Assembly (NCBI GenBank): GCA_963771015.1
Contig: CAVYRN010000009.1
Coordinates: 434,001-498,000 of the forward strand
From: CAVSJJ01 sp963771015
Lineage (GTDB): Bacteria; Actinomycetota; Actinomycetes; Actinomycetales; Dermatophilaceae
Length of the DNA stretch: 64,000 bases
Direction: 5' to 3'
Positions 17,593-24,624 of this stretch are shown here, one piece after another (within the stretch, counting starts at the first letter, position 1; each line of letters starts with the position of its first letter). The position numbers and the translations under genes are program-made. Under the pieces are notes generated by a model that made no database searches, was not told the DNA's origin, and saw only the letters and a program-made list of their open reading frames with translations.

Positions 17593-18342
17593 GTGGCCGA
17601 CGTCGTGAAGGGACCCCGACCCGTCATCGGGATCAGCTGCTACGTCGAGGCCATCGACCGCGATCCGTGGCGTGCGCAGCTCAGTGCGGTGCTGCCGCAG
17701 ATGTACCTCGCCCACGTCGAGCGGGCCGGGGGGCTGCCGGTCGTCCTGCCGCCCCCCGCCCCCGGCTCCGTCTCGGAGGCCGAGCTCGACGAGCTGGCCG
17801 CCGCCGTGCTCGACCGCGTCGACGGGCTCATCCTCGCCGGCGGCGCCGATGTCGAGGCGAGCCGGTATGCCGCCGCACCGCATCCGACCTCACAGTCGCC
17901 CCGGCGGGACCGGGACGCGTGGGAGATCGCCCTCGCGCGGGCCGCGGAGACGCGGGACATGCCTCTCCTCGGGATCTGCCGGGGGATGCAGGTCATGGCG
18001 GTGGCCGCCGGCGGCCGGCTCGCCCAGCACCTGCCGGACGAGGTCGGGTCGGTCGAGCACCTGCCGACCCCCGGGGTCTACACGGCCCACCGGGTGACCC
18101 CGGTCTCGGGGACCTCCGTCGCGTCGATCCTCGGACCCGGCGAGGTGACGGTGCCGACCTACCATCACCAGGGGGTGGCGTCGTACCCCGGCTACGTCCC
18201 CGCCGCGTGGCACGCCGACGGGACCCTCGAGGCGATGGAGGCTGCCGCGGCCCGGTTCCGGCTCGCCGTCCAGTGGCATCCCGAGGCGGGGTCGGACGGC
18301 CGGCTGTTCGTCGCGCTCATCGAGGCGGCGCGCCGAGCCTGA
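17593..18342 (+). CDS. Gamma-glutamyl amide hydrolase (class I GATase, peptidase C26, PuuD-like)
   Basis: 249 residues. Catalytic Cys in LLGICRGMQVMAVAAGG (near residue 127), His-x-Glu in QWHPEAGSDGR near the C-terminus, and the PVIGISCYVE opening typical of gamma-glutamyl-GABA hydrolases. It would release glutamate from the oxidised glutamylated product, closing the pathway (for ethanolamine: glycine plus glutamate). It begins 9 bp after the SDR stop. A GTG at 17605 is an alternative start. Confidence 0.85.
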   Translation: MADVVKGPRPVIGISCYVEAIDRDPWRAQLSAVLPQMYLAHVERAGGLPVVLPPPAPGSVSEAELDELAAAVLDRVDGLILAGGADVEASRYAAAPHPTSQSPRRDRDAWEIALARAAETRDMPLLGICRGMQVMAVAAGGRLAQHLPDEVGSVEHLPTPGVYTAHRVTPVSGTSVASILGPGEVTVPTYHHQGVASYPGYVPAAWHADGTLEAMEAAAARFRLAVQWHPEAGSDGRLFVALIEAARRA

Positions 18343-18387
18343 GGACTCCTCAGCGCGCTCCGGGCCCGGATTTGTGAGACTGGCCCG

Positions 18388-19602
18388 GTGAGCAGACTGA
18401 CGAGCGTGACCTCCCGGGCCCGCGGAGCCGTCGTGGCCACCGGTCGGGCCGTGCTGTCCGCGCGTGACGTGCCGGAGGCGATCGGCGGCCGGATCGAGGG
18501 TCCCCGCGCCGACCGGGTCGCCCGATCGCCGCGCTGGCGGGACGGGCTGTTCCGCAACGACCCGCCCATCGAGGAGGGGCCCTCGGGAGCCGTGCGTGAC
18601 CTGCTCCAGCGGGTCGCGTCCGGGCTCCCGGAGCGGAAGCCCGCCGGGCCGGTCCCGCTCGTGACGCCGTTCGTCGACCTGGGGGGCGTCGGGAGGGGAG
18701 GTGGCGGGGCGGTTCCGACCCGCGGGACCGGAACGGACGGCGTCCGGGTCACCTGGTTCGGGCACGCGTCGGCGCTCGCCGAGGTCGATGGGGCCCGGGT
18801 GCTCTTCGACCCGGTGTGGAGCGAGCGGGTCTCGCCCTCGCAGGAGCTCGGACCGAAGCGACTGCACCCCGCTCCGGTGGCGCTGGACGGGCTGCCCCCG
18901 CTCGATGCCGTCGTCGTGTCTCACGACCACTACGACCATCTCGACATGCTCACCATCCGCGAGATCGCCGCGACCCGCCCGGAGACGGCGTTCGTCGTGC
19001 CGCTCGGCGTGGGTGCCCATCTCGAGCACTGGGGTGTCCCCGCCGGGCGGATCGTCGAGCTCGACTGGGACGACGAGCACGAGATCGCCGCCGGCGTGCG
19101 GCTCGTCGCGGCGGCGGCACAGCACTTCTCGGGGCGGGGGTTCGGGCGGGACCGGACGCTGTGGGCGTCGTGGGTCGTCGCCGGCCCCCGGCATCGCGCC
19201 TACTACACGGGGGACTCCGGCTACTTCCCCGGCTATGCCGAGATCGGCGCCGACCACGGCCCGTTCGACGTGACACTCGTCCAGATCGGGGCGTACGACC
19301 GGGCCTGGCCGGGGATCCACATGACCCCGGAGGAAGGGGTCGCGGCCCATCTCGACGTGCAGGGCGGGCTGCTCGTGCCGGTGCACTGGGGGACGTTCGT
19401 CCTCGCCATGCACCCGTGGGCGGAGCCGGTCGACCGGCTGCTGTCCGAGGCATCGGCCACCGGCGCGGTCGTGGCCGTGCCCAGGCCCGGTGAGCTCGTC
19501 GACACGGTCGCCCCGCCCGAACCGGACGGCTGGTGGGCGAGGTTGCCCACGGCCCGGCCGCCCGAGCACGAGGGCACGCCGAACGGCGCGATCGAGGGTT
19601 AG
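18388..19602 (+). CDS. NAPE-PLD-like metallo-beta-lactamase-fold hydrolase
   Basis: 404 residues. After an unusual basic N-terminal 100 residues comes a metallo-beta-lactamase domain: VTWFGHASALAEVDGARVLFDPVW, the metal motif VVSHDHYDHLDM (HxHxDH, near residue 179), YTGDSGYF, and VPVHWGTFVLAMHPW. This arrangement is that of the N-acylphosphatidylethanolamine phospholipase D/RomA/UlaG group. It follows the amine operon by 45 bp, so a role in liberating ethanolamine-containing compounds is tempting but unproven. It converges with the ABC exporter genes. Confidence 0.75.
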   Translation: MSRLTSVTSRARGAVVATGRAVLSARDVPEAIGGRIEGPRADRVARSPRWRDGLFRNDPPIEEGPSGAVRDLLQRVASGLPERKPAGPVPLVTPFVDLGGVGRGGGGAVPTRGTGTDGVRVTWFGHASALAEVDGARVLFDPVWSERVSPSQELGPKRLHPAPVALDGLPPLDAVVVSHDHYDHLDMLTIREIAATRPETAFVVPLGVGAHLEHWGVPAGRIVELDWDDEHEIAAGVRLVAAAAQHFSGRGFGRDRTLWASWVVAGPRHRAYYTGDSGYFPGYAEIGADHGPFDVTLVQIGAYDRAWPGIHMTPEEGVAAHLDVQGGLLVPVHWGTFVLAMHPWAEPVDRLLSEASATGAVVAVPRPGELVDTVAPPEPDGWWARLPTARPPEHEGTPNGAIEG

Positions 19603-19695
19603 GTCGGTGGCGGTCCGGCGGTGAGGGAGCCGGGAAGAACGTGCGGCACGGGCCGCACCCCGACCTCGCCGGGACGGCGGCCGGGGCGCGTCGGG

Positions 19696-20574
19696 TCACG
19701 TCGTCGCGACAGGGGTCGCCAGGACCGCCATCCGCTCCTCGATGGTGGCCGGCACCGAGCGCAGGTCGGCGCGCACGCCGGCCCCGCGCAGCACCTCGCT
19801 CAGGTGGGGGAGGTCGCCGTCGGCGACCCGGACCGAGCGCCCGGACAGGGTCACCGGAGCACCCGCGGAGTCGAGGGCGGCGAAGGCCGCGGCCCAGTCG
19901 TCGGCGCTCACCTCCACGGCCGAGGTGTCCCCGACGATGTCCGCCTCGCTGCCCTCGCCCACGAGGAGGCCGTCGGCCATGAGCAGCAGCCGGTCGCACT
20001 GCTGCGCCTCCTGCATGTAGTGCGTCGTGACCAGCACGCCGACCCCCGCCTCCGCCTGGTCGTGGATCGTGTCCCACAGTCGGGCCCGGGCGAGCGGGTC
20101 GACACCGGACGTGGGCTCGTCGAGGACCAGGACCTCGGGCTGGTGCAGGAGCGCGCAGAGGAAGGCGAGTCGCCGCTGGGTACCCAGGGCCAGGGCCCCG
20201 GTGAGGGTCGTCGCGTAGGGGGCGAGGTCCTCGGGTAGGGGGGGCACGGGGCAGCGGTAGACCGCGGCGGTGAACTCGAGGTTCTCCCGCACGGTGAGGT
20301 CGTCATAGAGGCCCAGCCCCTGCGGGAGGTAGCCCACGCGTCGGCGGGACTCGCGCGTCGGTGGCCCGCCCAGGAGCACGGCCTCGCCGCTGGTGGACGG
20401 GATGAGGCCGAGGAGGATCCGGATGAGGGTGGTCTTGCCGGCCCCGTTGGCCCCCAGCAGCCCGACGATCTCGCCAGGGTGGACGGACATGGAGAGCCTG
20501 CTGACCGCGTGGACGTCCCCGAAGACCCGGTCAACCGCGCGGGCCTCGATGAGGGGGGCGTCCGCCTCGCTCAT
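19696..20574 (-). CDS. ABC exporter ATPase, subunit 1
   Basis: 292 residues. Walker A GANGAGKTTLIRILLG (near residue 40), Q-loop YLPQGLGLYDDL, Walker B VLVLDEPTSGVDP, and H-loop TTHYMQEAQQC. The signature motif is degenerate (LALGTQRRLAF), so ATP hydrolysis may be asymmetric. A C-terminal extension of about 80 residues follows, typical of drug/heme-type exporters. Its ATG overlaps the preceding ATPase stop in ATGA. It is the last of three minus-strand genes forming one exporter. Confidence 0.88.
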   Translation of the reverse strand: MSEADAPLIEARAVDRVFGDVHAVSRLSMSVHPGEIVGLLGANGAGKTTLIRILLGLIPSTSGEAVLLGGPPTRESRRRVGYLPQGLGLYDDLTVRENLEFTAAVYRCPVPPLPEDLAPYATTLTGALALGTQRRLAFLCALLHQPEVLVLDEPTSGVDPLARARLWDTIHDQAEAGVGVLVTTHYMQEAQQCDRLLLMADGLLVGEGSEADIVGDTSAVEVSADDWAAAFAALDSAGAPVTLSGRSVRVADGDLPHLSEVLRGAGVRADLRSVPATIEERMAVLATPVATT

Positions 20575-21395
20575 CGGGTCGCCCCCTGAAGCTGGCGGGC
20601 GATCGAGCTGGCAATGACGACGTCTTCGAGGGTGAGCAGCACCGGCGCACCCGAGGTCGGCGTCTCCCCCGTCGGCCACCACTCCCGGAACGTGCGTCCG
20701 CGGCGCCACGCTCGCTCGGGGTGGACGGGTCGGTCGACGGCGAGGACGACGCCGTCGAGGGAGCCCAGCGCCTCGTCCGGCGTGCCCGCGAGGAGAACCT
20801 CCCCCTCGTGGAGGACGGCGATGGAGGCGCAGCGCTCGGCCTCGTCGAGGTAGCTCGTCGACATGAGGACAGCGGTGCCCCGCGCGGCGGCATCGGAGAC
20901 GAGCCGCCACAGGTCGACCCGGCTCACCGGGTCCACCCCGGTGCTCGGCTCGTCGAGCACGAGCAGGGCCGGCTCGGCGAGCATGGCCAGGCAGAAGCCG
21001 AGCTTGCGCCGCATCCCGCCGGAGAGGTGGCGCGAGAGCCGAGCCCGCGCCGAGGCCAGTCCGGCGCGGCGGAGCAGCTCCTCGGCCCGGGCGGCGAGCG
21101 AGGCCCGGTCCAGCCCGAAGGACAACCCCACGAACTCGAGGTTCTCCTGGACCGACAGGTCGAGCCAGCTGCCGGCGGAGGCCGGGAGGTAGCCGATCCG
21201 GGCGGCAGGTGGGGCGGTGACCAGGCCACTGTCGAGGACGACCTCGCCGACCAACGCCCGCAGCAGCGTGGACTTCCCGGCACCGTCGCCACCGACGACG
21301 GCGGTCACCCGGCCCTCCGGGGCGGACACCGTCACGTCGTCCAGTGCCGTGACGCCACCGAACCGGACGGTCGCGTGCTCGACGCCGTAGCTCAC
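20571..21395 (-). CDS. ABC exporter ATPase, subunit 2
   Basis: 274 residues. Walker A GGDGAGKSTLLRALVG, a canonical-like signature LSGGMRRKLGFCLAML, and Walker B LLVLDEPSTGVDP. It is a separate gene from the second ATPase, as if the fused two-ATPase YbhF/RbbA-type protein had been split. The GTG start overlaps the permease stop in GTGA, showing translational coupling. The role is export, with unknown substrate. Confidence 0.88.
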   Translation of the reverse strand: MSYGVEHATVRFGGVTALDDVTVSAPEGRVTAVVGGDGAGKSTLLRALVGEVVLDSGLVTAPPAARIGYLPASAGSWLDLSVQENLEFVGLSFGLDRASLAARAEELLRRAGLASARARLSRHLSGGMRRKLGFCLAMLAEPALLVLDEPSTGVDPVSRVDLWRLVSDAAARGTAVLMSTSYLDEAERCASIAVLHEGEVLLAGTPDEALGSLDGVVLAVDRPVHPERAWRRGRTFREWWPTGETPTSGAPVLLTLEDVVIASSIARQLQGATR

Positions 21396-22465
21396 GCGCC
21401 TGCCCCGCCCGCCGTCGTGGCGACATGGGTGCCACCGTGGCGCCGCGCCGGGCGCCGACGCCCCGGCGCCAGGTCGCGCCGGAAGCGCAGGACCGCGCCG
21501 GTGAAGATGAGCAGCGCCATGACGGTGAGGGCGCCCAGTGGCAGCAGCAGTGCGCCCGGACCGGCCCCGCGCAGCATCACCCCCTGGGAGATCATCGTGA
21601 AGTAGGTGAGGGGGAGGAAGTAGGCGATCCAGCGCACCCCGGCGGCCATCGCGTCGAGGGGGAAGATCATCCCTGACAGCAGGATCTGCGGCAGCATCAT
21701 CATGAACGCCAGCTGGATCGCCTGGCCCGCGTTCTGGGAGACCGTCGAGATGAACACCCCGAGCCCCAGGACGACGAAGAGGAAGATCGCGGCGCCGAGG
21801 GCGAAGAGCAGCACGTTCCCGTTGAAGGGCACCCCGAACAGCACGACGCCGAGGACCGTCACGACGGTCATGTCGAAGGCCGCGAGGATGAAGTAGGGCG
21901 CGATCTTGCCGAGGATGACGGTGCTGGCCCGGATCGGCATCACCGCGAGCTGCTCGAGGGTGCCGGTCTGCCGCTCGCGGACCAGCCCGATGCTCGTGAC
22001 GATCGTCCCGATGAAGGTGAGGATCAGCCCGATGATCGCGGGCACCATGACCCACGACGTCTTGAGGGTGGGGTTGAACTGCACCTCGGCCTGTACCTGG
22101 GCGCCGGACTTGTTCAGCACGGACACGACGGACTGCGCGGCGAAGAGGTTCGAGCCGTCGATCATCGCCGGGACGGGCGTGGCGCCGGTGACGAAGACGA
22201 CGTCCACGGTGCGCGCCTTGAGCAGGTCGACGGCGTCGGCCCTGGACTGGCCGGGGTCGATGGTCGTGACGTCGAAGAACGGGGGCAGGGTGTCGGCCAC
22301 CTGCTGGGCCTGGGGTCCCACCACCGCCGTCCGCACCGAGGTGATCGAGAAGTTCGCGGCATACCCGAAGATGACGAGCAGCAGCAGCGGCATGACGATG
22401 ATCATCGCCAAGGTGCGGCGGTCACGTCTCAGCTCACGGAACTCCTTGGCCACCATTGCGCGCAT
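21392..22465 (-). CDS. ABC-2 exporter permease (YhhJ/YbhR type)
   Basis: 357 residues: one N-terminal membrane helix (MIIVMPLLLLVIFGYAANF), an extracytoplasmic domain of roughly 150 residues, then five to six helices with the VRERQTGTLEQLAVMPI segment typical of ABC-2 permeases. It is first in the three-gene exporter operon. A minus-strand promoter TTGATG-17 nt-TAACGT ends 6 nt before the ATG, so the transcript is probably leaderless. Only one permease is present, so it would act as a homodimer. Confidence 0.88.
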   Translation of the reverse strand: MRAMVAKEFRELRRDRRTLAMIIVMPLLLLVIFGYAANFSITSVRTAVVGPQAQQVADTLPPFFDVTTIDPGQSRADAVDLLKARTVDVVFVTGATPVPAMIDGSNLFAAQSVVSVLNKSGAQVQAEVQFNPTLKTSWVMVPAIIGLILTFIGTIVTSIGLVRERQTGTLEQLAVMPIRASTVILGKIAPYFILAAFDMTVVTVLGVVLFGVPFNGNVLLFALGAAIFLFVVLGLGVFISTVSQNAGQAIQLAFMMMLPQILLSGMIFPLDAMAAGVRWIAYFLPLTYFTMISQGVMLRGAGPGALLLPLGALTVMALLIFTGAVLRFRRDLAPGRRRPARRHGGTHVATTAGGAGA

Positions 22466-22471
22466 GACCCG

Positions 22472-22510
22472 ACGTTAGCCTGGGCGGCCCCTCACATCAA
22501 CAGCCGTTGA
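22472..22510 (-). promoter_or_regulatory. Exporter promoter with inverted-repeat operator
   Basis: On the minus strand: -35 TTGATG (22495-22500), a 17-nt spacer, -10 TAACGT (22472-22477), and the ATG 6 nt later. An inverted repeat TCAAC-AGCC-GTTGA (22497-22510) overlaps the -35. CAAC/GTTG arms are common in TetR-family operators, but no TetR gene lies adjacent. Confidence 0.5.
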
Positions 22511-22532
22511 ATTAGGCGGTCGCCGGGCCGAG

Positions 22533-22553
22533 CGGCCACTATCCGGCCACTAT
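22533..22553. repeat. Direct repeat CGGCCACTAT at 11-bp spacing
   Basis: CGGCCACTAT occurs at 22533-22542 and again at 22544-22553, one helical turn apart, between the exporter promoter and the cimA leader. It may be a regulator site for either gene. Confidence 0.4.
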
Positions 22554-22601
22554 GTGGACCCGGGTGGTGGTGGACGGGGCGGGTGTGGAACCGTAACCCT
22601 C

Positions 22602-22646
22602 GTGACGTTTGCTGACGTGGTCACCACCACGATCATTATCGACTAG
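22602..22646 (+). CDS. cimA leader peptide (MTFADVVTTTIIID)
   Basis: A 14-residue ORF, GTG to TAG, with Val-Val-Thr-Thr-Thr-Ile-Ile-Ile in a row. It is followed at once by a hairpin and then an intrinsic terminator, 260 bp before citramalate synthase. The run of Ile, Thr and Val codons is what attenuation control of isoleucine synthesis would use. AACCGT 7 nt before the GTG may act as a -10 for leaderless translation; no good Shine-Dalgarno is visible. Confidence 0.75.
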   Translation: MTFADVVTTTIIID

Positions 22647-22702
22647 CGCGACGGGACCTTCTCGTCGCGCAGACCTCCCACACTCGGGGGGTCTTTTGCT
22701 TT
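22646..22702 (+). terminator. cimA attenuator: hairpin and intrinsic terminator
   Basis: Hairpin 1 pairs GCGCGACG (22646-22653, starting at the last base of the leader stop) with CGTCGCGC (22663-22670), 8 perfect pairs. The terminator pairs AGACCTCCC (22671-22679) with GGGGGGTCT (22686-22694), 9 pairs with one G-U and a 6-nt loop, then TTTGCTTT. The two are directly adjacent, the classical pause-hairpin/terminator geometry. No clear antiterminator helix was found by eye. From here to 22908 I see nothing else except one GGCATAC word near 22816. Confidence 0.75.
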
Positions 22703-22908
22703 GTCGGGAACGTCACCACCGCGTGACGGCTCCGCAGGGCGAGGGTTCCCGGCCCGCCACCGATGGGCCGGGAGCGGCGGCGCGAGCCGATGCTGACGGC
22801 AGAACGGCACGTGACGGCATACCGTCACGACGGCACCCCGGTCACCGGACCGAGGGCCACCCGCTGACCGCCGGGGAACCGGTAGGCACGACCGAGGCAA
22901 GGACGACG

Positions 22909-24501
22909 ATGACCGACCTGCACGTCTACGACACCACGTTGCGCGACGGCGCCCAGCAAGAGGGGCTCAACCTCTCCGTGGCGGACAAGCTGGCCATCGC
23001 CATGCACCTCGACGAGCTCGGGGTCGGCTATATCGAGGGTGGCTGGCCCGGCGCGAACCCCAAGGACACCGAGTTCTTCGCTCGGGCACAGCGCGAGCTG
23101 GACCTCAAGAACGCCACCCTCGCGGCGTTCGGTGCGACGCGGCGCGCTGGGGGCGCCGCGGCCACCGACCCCCTCGTCCGAGCGCTGCTCGACTCCGGCG
23201 CCTCGGTCGTCACGCTCGTCGCCAAGTCCCACCCGGGGCACGTCGAGCGGGCGCTGCGGACCACGCTCGAGGAGAACCTCGAGATGATCCGCGACACCGT
23301 CGAGTTCCTCACCGGTGAGGGCCGCCGGGTCTTCCTCGATGCCGAGCACTTCTTCGACGGGTACGTCGCCAACCGCAGCTATGCGATCGAGACGGTCCGG
23401 GTGGCCATGGAGGCCGGCGCCGAGATCGGCGTCCTCTGCGACACCAACGGCGGGATGCTGCCCAGCCAGGTCGCCGATGTCGTCGGGGACGTCGTCGGGG
23501 CGACCGGCGGGACGATCGGCATCCACTGCCACAACGACACCGGGTGTGCCGTCGCCAACTCGATGGCGGCCGTCGACGCGGGCGCCCTTCAGGTGCAGGG
23601 GACGATCAACGGCTACGGCGAGCGCACCGGCAACGCCGACCTGCTCACCCTCGTCGCCAACCTGCAGATCAAGCAGGGCCGCGGACTGCTCGAGCCGCAC
23701 CGGCTTGCCGAGTCCACCAGGATCGCCCACGCGATCAGCGAGGTCACCAACGTCCCGCCCTACAGCCGGCAGCCCTACGTCGGCGCGAGCGCGTTCGCCC
23801 ACAAGGCCGGCCTGCACGCGAGCGCCATCAAGGTCGACCCCGACCTCTACCAGCACACGGACCCCAAGTACGTCGGCAACGACATGCGGATGCTCGTCTC
23901 CGACATGGCCGGGCGCGCCTCGATCGAGCTGAAGAGCCGTGAGCTCGGCCTCGATCTCGACGGCACGAACGAGGACGACGCCGAGACCCTCAAGAGGGTG
24001 CTGAAGAAGGTCAAGGATCTCGAGCTGCGCGGCTACACCTTCGACGCCGCCGACGCCTCGTTCGAGCTCCTCCTCCGCCGCGAGCTCGACGGCTCGCTGC
24101 CGCCCTACTTCGAGGTCGAGTCGTGGCGGGTCATCACCGACCGCGGCGGCGCCGGCGACGCGCTCTCCGAGGCGACCGTCAAGGTGGTCGCCGACGGTCG
24201 GCGCTACGTCAAGACCGGCGAGGGCAACGGCCCGGTCAACGCCCTGGACCACGCCCTGCGCGAGGCGCTGTCGGGCGCCTACCCCGAGATCGCCTACCTC
24301 GAGCTCATCGACTACCGGGTCCGCATCCTCGACGCCGCCCACGGCACGGATGCCGTGACGCGGGTCCTCATCGAGACCTCCGACGGCGAGAGCTCGTGGC
24401 AGACGATCGGGGTCGCCGCCAACATCGTCGAGGCGTCCTGGCAGGCGCTCGTCGACGGGGTCACCTTCGGTCTCATCCGCGCGGGGGTCGCCCCTCGCTG
24501 A
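22909..24501 (+). CDS. cimA: (R)-citramalate synthase
   Basis: Condenses acetyl-CoA with pyruvate to citramalate, giving 2-ketobutyrate for isoleucine without threonine deaminase. 530 residues. The catalytic TIM barrel opens with YDTTLRDGAQQEGLNLS, has the citramalate-specific IEGGWPGANPKD near residue 42, the metal site HCHNDTGCAVANS, and GYGERTGNADL; a linker region (ASAFAHKAGLHASA) and a C-terminal allosteric LeuA-type dimerisation domain follow. ATG 22909 has AAGGA 5 nt upstream; the frame stays open upstream but with no coding character. It is controlled by the attenuator above. Confidence 0.93.
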   Translation: MTDLHVYDTTLRDGAQQEGLNLSVADKLAIAMHLDELGVGYIEGGWPGANPKDTEFFARAQRELDLKNATLAAFGATRRAGGAAATDPLVRALLDSGASVVTLVAKSHPGHVERALRTTLEENLEMIRDTVEFLTGEGRRVFLDAEHFFDGYVANRSYAIETVRVAMEAGAEIGVLCDTNGGMLPSQVADVVGDVVGATGGTIGIHCHNDTGCAVANSMAAVDAGALQVQGTINGYGERTGNADLLTLVANLQIKQGRGLLEPHRLAESTRIAHAISEVTNVPPYSRQPYVGASAFAHKAGLHASAIKVDPDLYQHTDPKYVGNDMRMLVSDMAGRASIELKSRELGLDLDGTNEDDAETLKRVLKKVKDLELRGYTFDAADASFELLLRRELDGSLPPYFEVESWRVITDRGGAGDALSEATVKVVADGRRYVKTGEGNGPVNALDHALREALSGAYPEIAYLELIDYRVRILDAAHGTDAVTRVLIETSDGESSWQTIGVAANIVEASWQALVDGVTFGLIRAGVAPR

Positions 24502-24624
24502 CGACGGCGGCTGCTCGCGGCCGCCCCGGCGGCGTTCGACGAACTCCCCGCCGCCGCCCAGCCGCCGCCCAGCCGGTGCTCCTAGCGTGCCAAGCCTGAC
24601 CGGTTGGAACGAGGGAGCGTGGAC

